Shown here piece after piece: positions 1 through 6,096 of a stretch of DNA of 12,451 nucleotides (its first letter is position 1; every line of letters begins with the position of its first letter). The stretch lies in assembly GCA_041485845.1 (NCBI GenBank), contig JBGPKH010000216.1:1-12451 (forward strand), read 5' to 3'. Source of the DNA: OMOG01 sp041485845. Its GTDB lineage: Bacteria; Acidobacteriota; Terriglobia; Bryobacterales; Bryobacteraceae. The notes beneath the pieces were generated by a model. That model searched no databases. It was not told where the DNA came from and saw only the letters and a program-made list of their open reading frames with translations. The translations under genes were made by a program, and so were the position numbers.

Positions 1-2789
1 GCGGCGCTGGTGGCTGCCGGCGGCGGGCTCGCGGCCTTGGGGTAGTCGTTGAAGTTCAGGATCGAATTGGCCAGCATGTTGAACTCGCCTAAGTTCTGCC
101 AGCGATAGGCCGGGTTGGTGGCGAAGAGCACGACATGGCCCTGACCGACCGGAACATCCAGCACGGCGGGGCGATTGCGCGTTTCGGCGACGCCGCGCAT
201 GAGGCCGCTGAGCACCGATTTGTCGGCGCCGGGGAATTGCATCAGGATGTACTTGCGCTCCTCGGCAGGGACGCGCAGGAGCGGGCCATTGGCCCAGCGC
301 ACGGGGACCACCCGCTGCGAATAGCCATAGAAGATGGGGTGCGTGGGTTTGAGGATTTCGGCCTCCACGATGGGGCCGGGAGCGTAGAACTGCGCGGTGG
401 CGCGGGCCGCGTCGACGTTGCGGGCGATGCCGAATTCGGCGGGGAAGAAGCTGGAACCGCCGAGGGTGATGAGGACGCCGCCCTGGTTCACGAACTTGTC
501 GATCTCGGCCACTCCGGCGAGGCCCATGCCGCCGGTGATGTCTTCCGACTCGCCGTAGGCGCCGAGGCTCGGGTACTCCGCACTCTTGGTGTAGGCGAAC
601 GGCTTGCCCTTGGATTCGATGTCGAAGGCCAGCGCTTTGCCGCCGCCGCGGCCCTGGCTGGGGATCACGACGACGTCGTAACGCGCGCGCAGGCTGCCGG
701 TTTTGATCTGCTCCTTGTAGATGAGGTCGTAGGGAACCTCGAAATGGTCCAGCGCGTAGCGCACCCAGCCGACATCCTGCGTGCTGCCCCAGGTGCTGAA
801 CACGGCGAGGCGCGGGATGTCCAGGACGTGTTTCGGAACGTTGGGGGCCTGGGCGAGCGAGACGGCTTGCAGGCCGAGCTTTTCGATTTCGCTCTTCACG
901 CGCGGGCTCGAAGCAACCAGGAGGGAACCGGCAGGCAGGTCGGTGTCGCCGCCTTTGAAGGACTGCTCGATGGCTTCGAATTTCAGATCCTTCAAACGGT
1001 AGCGCAGGGTGACCAGCGAATTGGCGCCGTTCTGCAGGATCGCGGTAACGGGGCCGTTGCCTTTGACCGTTCCCGCGATGGTAAGGGTGTCGACCGCCTG
1101 CACGGGAATATCGAGGATCGCCTTGTCGGCGATTTCCTGCACCTGGGCGTGGCTCATGAGGCCCATGGTCCAGCCGGTGTCGTCGTAGGTGGTGAGGTTA
1201 CCCTCGGGGAAGTTCTGCTTCTCCAGCAGGATCTTGGCGAGGCGTCCGTAGGGCTGGTTACGCTTCACGATGAGGGACCCGGCGGGATACGTTCCCTCTT
1301 TGAGTTTCACTTCCGCGGTAGCAAGGCCGACCTCGATGCCTTGCAGGCGGAGAGTGTTGACGATGAACGCCACGCGCGTCATATCGGGCTGGCCGGCGGG
1401 GAGGACGTAGCCGAAGGGCGCTTCCTTACTGCCGGACTCCACGGAGTTGCGGCTCTTCATGTAGAAATTCTCGAGCACCGTCTTCGAGAATCCGGAGGTC
1501 AATTCAAGCGCGGAGAGAACGCCGGTTTCCATGTAGTTGGTGTTGTTGCGCATGGACCACTCGACGTTGCGATAGGGCGGCAATGGCCGGTACCATTCGC
1601 GCGAAGTCATGCCGCCGCCGCGCCCCCCGCGGCCGCCGCCGGCATCGGGCGCTCCACCGCCGCCTTCCGGTCCACCGCCCCCGACGGTGCGCCGCATGGT
1701 GTTGGCGCCGCCGTTGCCCATGGTCTCGTACATGCGCAGCATGCCGTTGTGGTTGGAGGACATGAAGCCGAGGTAGCCGGGCGACCACATGTCGACGAAG
1801 GCATGGGTCCAGACGCCGGGCATGCCGTAGCCGATCATCTTGGTCATCTCGAAGTTCGAGAACCAGGGAAGCTCCGCGTAAAGAATCGGGTCGAGCGTGG
1901 GATTCTGGGGCGACTGGCCGCTGAAGGTGTACAGGAAGGGCTGCGATTCGTGCAGGTCGTGCATGATGGGCGGGCGCCATTCCAGGTAAAACTTCAGCCA
2001 GTTGCGCATGGTGACCTGGGAGTAGTTGATGTCGCGATTGTTGTCGTGGAAGATGTACTTGCCCCAGTAGGGCGGCCCGGGGACGCGGTCCTGCTCGCTC
2101 TCCTCGCCGATCTTGTAGTGGTAATACCAATCGACGTAGCGGTCGCGGCCGTCGGGTTCGGCGGCGTTGGTCAGCATGACGATGGTGTTGCGGCGGATCT
2201 GGTCGTAGAGCGGGGAGTCCTCGACGGCCAGTCGGTAGGCCAGCTCCATGAGCATCTCGGGCGGGCCGGTCTCGGCGCTGTGCAGGCCCCCGGTGAACAT
2301 GTAGATGGGCTTGGCCTGCTCGATGATGCGCTTGGCCTCCTGGCTGCTGAGGCCGCGCGGGTCGGCAAGCCTGGCCAGGTATCCTTTGTAGGTGTCGAGA
2401 TTGCGGATGGTATCCTCGCCGGAGATGGCGACGACGATGCACTCGCGGCCTTCGTCGGTGGTTCCGGCGGGGAGGATTTTGACGCGCTTGGATGCGGCGG
2501 CGAGGGCGCGGTAATAGCGTCCGATATCGGCGACGCGGGTGAGCTTTTTGGGAGTTCCGATGTAATACCCGAGGACGTCCTTAGGACTGGGAACGCCGGC
2601 GACTTTGGGCAGGTGATCGACGAGCGGGCTCATGAACTCGGGCCTGGTGGTCCACTCTTTGACCAGCTTGGCGTAGTCCGGGTCCTGGGGTTGATTGGAC
2701 TGGGCGAGGGCGGCGGGAACCAGCGGGTATGCCGCGGCCAGAACGGACAGAGCGAGAATACGGGTGGCGTTCACGCGGAAGCTGGTCAT
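1..2789 (-). CDS. Secreted M14-family zinc carboxypeptidase-like protein (3' end outside window)
   Basis: About 929 codons are visible, reading leftward from an ATG at 2789; the stop lies beyond the left edge. Residues 1-29 form a Sec signal peptide with a likely cut after Ala-Leu-Ala (27-29), so the enzyme should act in the periplasm or outside the cell. The M14 zinc site is clear: H170-S-A-E173 (HxxE), N251-R252 as the substrate-carboxylate Asn-Arg pair, and H280 in the HDLHES stretch as the third ligand. E355 in RMYET is a possible general base, but I am unsure of it. A glycine-rich segment follows at about 369-393. Residues from about 720 on resemble a class I glutamine-amidotransferase-like fold of unknown role, as seen in large Acidobacterial M14 proteins. 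The final visible residues are Pro/Ala-rich, so the true end is probably near. The likely role is trimming of peptides taken as nutrients; the substrate cannot be told from sequence. The gene is divergent from the pilin. A TATACT hexamer lies 9 nt before the start and there is no Shine-Dalgarno. Confidence 0.93.
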   Translation of the reverse strand, partial: MTSFRVNATRILALSVLAAAYPLVPAALAQSNQPQDPDYAKLVKEWTTRPEFMSPLVDHLPKVAGVPSPKDVLGYYIGTPKKLTRVADIGRYYRALAAASKRVKILPAGTTDEGRECIVVAISGEDTIRNLDTYKGYLARLADPRGLSSQEAKRIIEQAKPIYMFTGGLHSAETGPPEMLMELAYRLAVEDSPLYDQIRRNTIVMLTNAAEPDGRDRYVDWYYHYKIGEESEQDRVPGPPYWGKYIFHDNNRDINYSQVTMRNWLKFYLEWRPPIMHDLHESQPFLYTFSGQSPQNPTLDPILYAELPWFSNFEMTKMIGYGMPGVWTHAFVDMWSPGYLGFMSSNHNGMLRMYETMGNGGANTMRRTVGGGGPEGGGGAPDAGGGRGGRGGGMTSREWYRPLPPYRNVEWSMRNNTNYMETGVLSALELTSGFSKTVLENFYMKSRNSVESGSKEAPFGYVLPAGQPDMTRVAFIVNTLRLQGIEVGLATAEVKLKEGTYPAGSLIVKRNQPYGRLAKILLEKQNFPEGNLTTYDDTGWTMGLMSHAQVQEIADKAILDIPVQAVDTLTIAGTVKGNGPVTAILQNGANSLVTLRYRLKDLKFEAIEQSFKGGDTDLPAGSLLVASSPRVKSEIEKLGLQAVSLAQAPNVPKHVLDIPRLAVFSTWGSTQDVGWVRYALDHFEVPYDLIYKEQIKTGSLRARYDVVVIPSQGRGGGKALAFDIESKGKPFAYTKSAEYPSLGAYGESEDITGGMGLAGVAEIDKFVNQGGVLITLGGSSFFPAEFGIARNVDAARATAQFYAPGPIVEAEILKPTHPIFYGYSQRVVPVRWANGPLLRVPAEERKYILMQFPGADKSVLSGLMRGVAETRNRPAVLDVPVGQGHVVLFATNPAYRWQNLGEFNMLANSILNFNDYPKAASPPPAATSA

Positions 2790-2798
2790 TGGCTATCA

Positions 2799-2804
2799 AG
2801 TATA
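2799..2804 (-). promoter_or_regulatory. Candidate -10 element of the M14 peptidase gene
   Basis: TATACT on the minus strand, 9 nt before the ATG, would put transcription start about 3 nt ahead of the codon. No convincing -35 box is seen. This is inferred from sequence only. Confidence 0.45.
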
Positions 2805-2848
2805 CATCGGGTGGATCGGGGACGGCTTTGGCGTTCAGGGGGACGCCC

Positions 2849-2878
2849 GATATCTTTTGTTAAGATATCTTTTGTTAA
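2849..2878. repeat. Perfect 15-bp tandem duplication in the peptidase/pilin intergenic region
   Basis: The unit GATATCTTTTGTTAA occurs twice back to back (2849-2863 and 2864-2878). Just after it, TAAGTACC occurs at 2876-2883 and again at 2894-2901, 18 bp apart. The block is AT-rich compared with its surroundings and lies between two divergent starts. It could be a regulator binding site or a simple replication-slippage duplication; the sequence does not decide which. Confidence 0.85.
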
Positions 2879-2904
2879 GTACCATCGGTTTACTAAGTAC
2901 CGCA

Positions 2905-2934
2905 TTGAAGCGCCGTGCGGCGAAGCGGTACACT
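2905..2934 (+). promoter_or_regulatory. Candidate promoter of the Flp pilin gene
   Basis: TTGAAG (2905-2910) and TACACT (2929-2934) are separated by 18 bp, a plausible sigma-70-type pair. Transcription would start near 2941, giving a leader of about 11 nt with no clear Shine-Dalgarno. Confidence 0.4.
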
Positions 2935-2951
2935 CCTCACGAGTTGCCCAG

Positions 2952-3137
2952 ATGACTTCGCTGCTGATCGTATTTCTCGCACATGATGAGGGCCAGGATC
3001 TGATCGAGTATACGCTGCTAATGGCGTTTATTGTCGTGAGTGTGGCGGGACTGATGATGGGACTCGGGGACAGCGTCAAGACCATCACCAGCATCTCCAA
3101 ATCGCAAATCGATTTGGCGAACACCATGCTTCATTAA
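2952..3137 (+). CDS. Flp/Fap-type prepilin (class III, type IVb pilin)
   Basis: This 61-aa protein has the class III prepilin signature: a short leader ending in G14, then Q-D-L-I-E19-Y20, with Glu at +5 and Tyr at +6 of the predicted prepilin-peptidase cut. A hydrophobic helix follows (about 20-38), then a short polar tail ending ANTMLH. Such pilins are cut by a TadV/CpaA-type peptidase and assembled by Tad machinery into thin adhesive fibres. No tad genes are in the window, so this is an orphan pilin or its secretion genes lie elsewhere. The start is the ATG at 2952: the same frame stays open far upstream, but that stretch is antisense to the peptidase gene and carries no signal-like sequence. 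One oddity is that the leader MTSLLIVFLAHDEG has no Lys or Arg, although basic residues are usual there. Confidence 0.86.
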   Translation: MTSLLIVFLAHDEGQDLIEYTLLMAFIVVSVAGLMMGLGDSVKTITSISKSQIDLANTMLH

Positions 3138-3258
3138 GCCGATTCGAACGCCAAACGGCTTGCTGGCGTGTCAGAACGCGGGGGCGTCCGTCATGCCGGG
3201 GGGCGGGGTTAATCTCGCGCAACGGGGCAGCTCAACACCGCTGGGGCAGGGCGCAGTA

Positions 3259-3474
3259 TCAATGAGGGCGCCGGCTGGCCCAATACTTCTTCATTCTTTC
3301 GGAAACCTTCTGCCGCTCCTCGGGGCTCATCGATTTTCGGCCGCGCCTGGAGCAATGGACGGGCCCAGGACCGACCTCGTCGCTGTTCCGCAGCAAAGCT
3401 TCCAGGGAGGCGATTACGCTCTCGATCCTCTTCTTTTCGGTATATAACTGTTGAAGCGCTTCGCGGACGTCCAT
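3259..3474 (-). CDS. Small coiled-coil protein with basic RKSMS...KKYWA tail (paralogue A)
   Basis: This 71-aa protein has two parts. Residues 1-30 have a heptad-like pattern (EALQQLYTEKKRIESVIASLEALL) typical of a short coiled coil. Residues 43-71 are strongly basic: RRGRKSMSPEERQKVSERMKKYWASRR. The tail resembles NUMOD3-like and AT-hook-like DNA-contact segments, and the same plan recurs at 5167-5400. Proteins of this plan are common and uncharacterised in Acidobacteria. DNA binding is my inference. The ATG at 3474 was chosen because the coiled coil begins right after it, and an open frame further upstream is antisense to the glycosyltransferase. No Shine-Dalgarno is seen; TATATA sits 5 nt before the start. 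The gene is divergent from the glycosyltransferase across 144 bp. Confidence 0.72.
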   Translation of the reverse strand: MDVREALQQLYTEKKRIESVIASLEALLRNSDEVGPGPVHCSRRGRKSMSPEERQKVSERMKKYWASRRPH

Positions 3475-3479
3475 GATGT

Positions 3480-3485
3480 TATATA
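3480..3485 (-). promoter_or_regulatory. Candidate -10 element immediately before coiled-coil protein A
   Basis: TATATA on the minus strand lies 5 nt before the ATG at 3474. At normal spacing transcription would begin at or next to the start codon, so the mRNA would be leaderless. No good -35 box is seen. Confidence 0.4.
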
Positions 3486-3570
3486 GAGGGGCGCTCTTGC
3501 AGAACGCAGAGTCCTCGCCGCGCCGTCGCGCGGAAGGACAACCATCGTAACCCAAGATTATCATAAAACA

Positions 3571-3594
3571 AATCGGGAATCCGATCCCCCGATT
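3571..3594. promoter_or_regulatory. Inverted repeat upstream of the glycosyltransferase gene
   Basis: AATCGGG (3571-3577) and CCCGATT (3588-3594) are perfect 7-bp arms around 10 nt. An alternative dyad, ATCGG-gaat-CCGAT, lies at 3572-3585, and GATTATC is repeated directly at 3556-3562 and 3591-3597. The element is 24 nt before the glycosyltransferase ATG and about 100 nt before the divergent small gene. It could be an operator or an mRNA hairpin; the sequence does not say which. Confidence 0.5.
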
Positions 3595-3618
3595 ATCTTC
3601 TTTTGGACAGCCGAACCG

Positions 3619-4413
3619 ATGAAGAACCTCTTTGTGACATCTTTCGACGCGGAGATGTTTGCGGCCACGGGGGCGGTTCTGGTGATCTCCTTCCTCGATT
3701 TCGCCGGCGATGGGGCGCTGCTGATCTGCCACGAGGGATTCCGGAGCAACACGATGTTCCGGCACCCCAGGCTGCTGGCGTACGACCTGCGCGAGGCGGA
3801 TCTGCTGCGCCGGTGGCTCGATGAGAACCGGGACATTATTCCCCGGCACCTGGGTGGTCTCGCCGAGATCTGCGACTGCCCGCACGGAGGGAACCCTTTC
3901 GGCCCCCACCGGGACGGGTGCCACTGGCAGTGGTTCAACAAAAACGCGTCGCGGTGGTTTCGCAAGGTCGTCTCACTGGATCACGCGTTGGGATTGCCGG
4001 GATTCGACAGCGTCGTGTGGGTGGATTCCGACTGCCTGTTCCAAACACATCTGCCGGAGAAAGCGGTTGACCGCTGGTTTCAGGGCAAGTGCGTCTTCTA
4101 CCTCAAGAGTCCCGACCGGCCGGTGATGGAATCCGGAGTCATCGGAGTCCGGACCACCGCCGCCGGCAGAGAATTCATTCGGGCGACCGTGGAGCGGTAT
4201 CGCTCCGGGGCCTTTCGAAAAGACCTCCGTTGGGATGACGCCTACCAGTTTCAGATGGCGCTGGAAACGCACCCCGAGATCGAGAGCATCGATCTGGCGA
4301 CCTGCGCGACGGGGTTCAAGCCTTACGGTCATGTATTGGCGAACAGCCCGGTGGGCGAGTACATCGCGCATCGCAAAGGTATCCATGGGAGCAAACTGGG
4401 GCTAATGACGTGA
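3619..4413 (+). CDS. Putative GT-A-type glycosyltransferase
   Basis: This 264-aa protein has no signal peptide or membrane helix, so it should be cytoplasmic. The core reads SVVWVDSDCLF, with D136-S-D138 as the DxD motif that binds metal and nucleotide sugar in GT-A enzymes. Downstream come E171-S-G (acceptor-side ESG turn), W205-D-D207 (a late acidic pair seen in related transferases) and a His-rich end (H251-R-K-G...H256). The N-terminal part has a Cys/His-rich stretch (CDCPHGG...HRDGCHW, 85-103) that I do not recognise; it might bind metal. The sugar donor and acceptor cannot be told. The gene is orphan: no other polysaccharide genes are nearby. A weak GGACAG lies 8 nt before the ATG. A strong hairpin follows the stop. 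The main alternative is an uncharacterised GT-A-fold family with a different substrate class. Confidence 0.75.
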   Translation: MKNLFVTSFDAEMFAATGAVLVISFLDFAGDGALLICHEGFRSNTMFRHPRLLAYDLREADLLRRWLDENRDIIPRHLGGLAEICDCPHGGNPFGPHRDGCHWQWFNKNASRWFRKVVSLDHALGLPGFDSVVWVDSDCLFQTHLPEKAVDRWFQGKCVFYLKSPDRPVMESGVIGVRTTAAGREFIRATVERYRSGAFRKDLRWDDAYQFQMALETHPEIESIDLATCATGFKPYGHVLANSPVGEYIAHRKGIHGSKLGLMT

Positions 4414-4422
4414 CGCGGATAC

Positions 4423-4476
4423 CGTGCCGCCGGGGTCCTGCACTCGCGTCGATGGAGGCGCCACCCCGGCGGCACG
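4423..4476 (+). terminator. Strong hairpin after the glycosyltransferase gene
   Basis: The 14-nt arms CGTGCCGCCGGGGT (4423-4436) and ACCCCGGCGGCACG (4463-4476) are perfectly complementary around a 26-nt loop that can itself pair partly (TCC/GGA). The hairpin starts 9 nt after the stop codon. The downstream TTACTAAATTACT is T/A-rich but has no clean T run, so intrinsic termination is likely but not certain. An intergenic repeat unit is the alternative. Confidence 0.62.
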
Positions 4477-4488
4477 TTACTAAATTAC

Positions 4489-4505
4489 TAGTACTTTGAG
4501 TACTA
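4489..4505. promoter_or_regulatory. 7-bp dyad between the hairpin and the ECF sigma gene
   Basis: TAGTACT (4489-4495) and AGTACTA (4499-4505) are perfect arms around TTG. The site is about 90 bp before the sigma factor start, in an AT-richer patch. It has the size and symmetry of a dimeric repressor operator, but no regulator is known for it. Confidence 0.45.
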
Positions 4506-4595
4506 CAGCCGCAAGCTGGGCGTTTCCAGTGCGTAATCCGACCGTCTCCGGCCACGGGAATGTGGTACGATCACGATCACTCGGTTGAGTGAACT

Positions 4596-5183
4596 ATGAG
4601 CTCTCCCGCTCCAGGCGAAATCACTCTCCTCTTGAACCGCGTATCGGCCGGCGGGCAAGAGGAATACAGCCGTTTGGCGGAACTCGTCTACACGGATTTG
4701 CGCAGGATTGCGTCCCAGATCATGGTTTCGGAATCGCGTGACCACACGCTGCAACCGACCATGATGGCCACGGACGCTTATTTCCGGCTGGTGGATCATA
4801 CCTGCCGCAATTGGCAAAACCGGGCTCATTTCTTCGCGGTGGCAGCGCAGGCCATGCGGCGCATCATGGTGGATTATGTGCGCCGGCGGCGCTCGTTGAA
4901 GCGCGGCGGAACCTCCAGAAGAGTGGATCTCGACGAAGCCGCGAACATCGCGCGTGACAGCCACGAAGATGTACTGGCGCTGGATGAAGCCCTCACGCGA
5001 CTGGAAGCCATCGACAAGCGTCAGAGCCAAATCGTCGAATTGCGCTATTTCAGCGGGCTCACCGAAGAGGAGACGGCGGCAGTGATGGGGATCGGACTGC
5101 GCACCGTGAAACGCGAATGGGCGGTGGCACGGGCATGGCTCCATGCCGAATTAACGCGCGGTCCGGCTATTTCGCGCCCTTAG
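4596..5183 (+). CDS. ECF-type RNA polymerase sigma factor (TIGR02999-like)
   Basis: This 195-aa protein directs RNA polymerase to a specific promoter set. The sigma-2 region spans roughly residues 25-100: the stretch TLQPTMMATDAYFRLVDH is the family hallmark, followed by NRAHFFAVAAQAMRRIMVDYVRRRR, the helix that touches the -10 element. The sigma-4 region (about 125-190) has the helix-turn-helix GLTEEETAAVMGIGLRTVKREWAVARAWLHAEL. Length and order match the TIGR02999 group, which in Acidobacteria and Planctomycetes usually lies near membrane Ser/Thr kinases and lacks a classic anti-sigma gene. Here the nearest kinase gene begins 913 bp downstream on the same strand. The ATG at 4596 is preceded by GAGTGA. 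The last 17 bp overlap the end of the convergent small gene at 5167. Confidence 0.95.
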   Translation: MSSPAPGEITLLLNRVSAGGQEEYSRLAELVYTDLRRIASQIMVSESRDHTLQPTMMATDAYFRLVDHTCRNWQNRAHFFAVAAQAMRRIMVDYVRRRRSLKRGGTSRRVDLDEAANIARDSHEDVLALDEALTRLEAIDKRQSQIVELRYFSGLTEEETAAVMGIGLRTVKREWAVARAWLHAELTRGPAISRP

Positions 5184-5400
5184 ACTTCTTGTACTTGGCC
5201 CACCGTTTCTTCTGGGCGGCGGCAATGCGCTTGCGCGCCGCGCGGGACATTTTTCGCCGCGCGCGTTTGGCCGGGGCAGCCTCGGCCTCGCCCGTCTGCG
5301 CCAGTGCGCGGCGGATTTCCGAAATGGCTTGATCGATTTGGGTGAGTTGGCTTTGGAATCCGACCAACGCAGCGTTAAGAAGAGAGGGGTCTGCTTTCAT
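5167..5400 (-). CDS. Small coiled-coil protein with basic RKMS...KKRWA tail (paralogue B)
   Basis: This 77-aa protein has the same plan as the one at 3259-3474. Residues 5-35 are a short amphipathic helix (ALVGFQSQLTQIDQAISEIRRAL). A short Ala/Glu linker follows, and then a very basic tail from residue 45 (KRARRKMSRAARKRIAAAQKKRWAKYKKSK). Shared positions are the R-K-x-M-S / R-K-M-S block and the K-K-x-W-A block. The tail suggests nucleic-acid contact, as in NUMOD3-like motifs or histone-H1-like tails. This is inference; the family has no assigned function that I know of. The start at 5400 has no Shine-Dalgarno, but TACACT is 7 nt upstream. The gene converges on the ECF sigma factor gene with a 17-bp overlap, so transcription of one runs into the other. 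Confidence 0.8.
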   Translation of the reverse strand: MKADPSLLNAALVGFQSQLTQIDQAISEIRRALAQTGEAEAAPAKRARRKMSRAARKRIAAAQKKRWAKYKKSKGAK

Positions 5401-5407
5401 CGCGTCA

Positions 5408-5413
5408 AGTGTA
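5408..5413 (-). promoter_or_regulatory. Candidate -10 element immediately before coiled-coil protein B
   Basis: TACACT on the minus strand ends 7 nt before the ATG at 5400, placing transcription start at or just before the start codon. No clear -35 box is seen. Confidence 0.42.
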
Positions 5414-5438
5414 GCATGAGGCGGCGGGAAAGTGAGCC

Positions 5439-5456
5439 GGAATTCACGGAATTCAC
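5439..5456. repeat. 9-bp tandem repeat GGAATTCAC x2
   Basis: GGAATTCAC occurs at 5439-5447 and 5448-5456 and is followed by GG. It lies in the upstream region of coiled-coil protein B. Short periodic ACGGAATTCAC-like runs occur in intergenic DNA of several bacterial groups, so this may be a decayed repeat; two copies are too few to be sure. Confidence 0.6.
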
Positions 5457-5644
5457 GGCGGGCAAGGCGGGCCGCACGGGAAAGCCGGGGCGGCAACGAT
5501 CCTCCGGGAAAAGCGCCGCAGTCCGACCAGGTGCGAATCAACGGCGAAATCCGAGGCCGCGCCCGAGGCTGCGAGCCGGAGACGGGTGTGGATTGAGCCG
5601 CCAGATTCATCTTGTATGAAACATGCCTATGGGGGACCAAGCGG

Positions 5645-5872
5645 TCAAACGCTCCTTTCCGACAGACTCAGGGTAGGGCTGCCGCCGTTCATACGCGAAG
5701 CGGCGTCCATGCCCCAGTAGGCCCGGCGCACGGTTCCGTAACCGAAACCGGTTTTCCGGGCGATCTCGCGAAAGCTCCATCCCCGGCTTCGCAGTTCCCG
5801 GATCTGTTGCGGGGATGCGTGGCACGGCGGCCTTCCCACGGGCCGCCTGGAGTATGGACTGGAATCCTGCAT
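5645..5872 (-). CDS. Small HTH protein resembling a serine-recombinase C-terminal domain; probable remnant
   Basis: From the ATG at 5872 this is 75 aa; an in-frame GTG at 5959 would add 29 residues without recognisable content. Residues 11-52 (PVGRPPCHASPQQIRELRSRG then WSFREIARKTGFGYGTVRRAY) match the Gly-Arg-Pro arm plus helix-turn-helix found at the end of resolvases/invertases (HTH_7 type). The catalytic N-terminal domain with the active serine is absent, and nothing like it is seen upstream before the divergent kinase gene. So this is either a decayed recombinase or a stand-alone DNA-binding protein. GAGGAG lies 12 nt before the ATG, a rather long spacing. It sits between the sigma factor and the kinase, both on the opposite strand. 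Confidence 0.55.
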   Translation of the reverse strand: MQDSSPYSRRPVGRPPCHASPQQIRELRSRGWSFREIARKTGFGYGTVRRAYWGMDAASRMNGGSPTLSLSERSV

Positions 5873-6022
5873 ACGGTTGCGCTGCTCCTCTACAGGGGAA
5901 GCGCAAATCGGGAGTAAAAGGGGCCAAAATTTCTTAGGGGATTTCGCAGGCGACGCCACCTCCTATGGCCAGCGGACTGATTGGGCCACCCCCACAGGCC
6001 GGGCTTACGCGCGGCTCAACCG

Positions 6023-6060
6023 GCGGCGGCAGACAACCGCCGCGCAGGATGCCATCCTGC
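6023..6060. repeat. Two adjacent GC-rich hairpins upstream of the PD40 kinase (REP-like)
   Basis: The first hairpin has arms GCGGCGG (6023-6029) and CCGCCGC (6037-6043) with a 7-nt loop. The second has GCAGGAT (6044-6050) and ATCCTGC (6054-6060) with a 3-nt loop. The two lie directly side by side. Such paired hairpins look like dispersed intergenic palindromic repeats. They end 36 bp before the kinase start, between divergent genes, so they are not an ordinary terminator. Confidence 0.55.
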
Positions 6061-6084
6061 CCCACACCGCAGGCAGAAGCCGGT

Positions 6085-6090
6085 TAGAAT
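6085..6090 (+). promoter_or_regulatory. Candidate -10 element giving a leaderless kinase transcript
   Basis: TAGAAT is exactly 6 nt before the ATG at 6097, so normal -10 geometry puts +1 on the A of the start codon. There is no Shine-Dalgarno and no evident -35 box. Confidence 0.45.
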
Positions 6091-6096
6091 GGCGCT

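Noticed and set aside
1504..2442. 312-aa minus-strand frame inside the peptidase gene
   Set aside because: It is an out-of-frame shadow on the same strand as the peptidase, very rich in Arg/His/Pro and without motifs.
135..2951. Very long plus-strand open frame that runs into the pilin in frame
   Set aside because: It is antisense to the M14 peptidase, which has a signal peptide and zinc motifs. The plus-strand translation has low-complexity composition (H, V, G, D, A rich) typical of antisense frames in GC-rich genes. Only the last 61 codons, from 2952, are real.
5439..5456. Start of a CRISPR or larger repeat array
   Set aside because: Only two 9-bp copies without spacers; no further units nearby.
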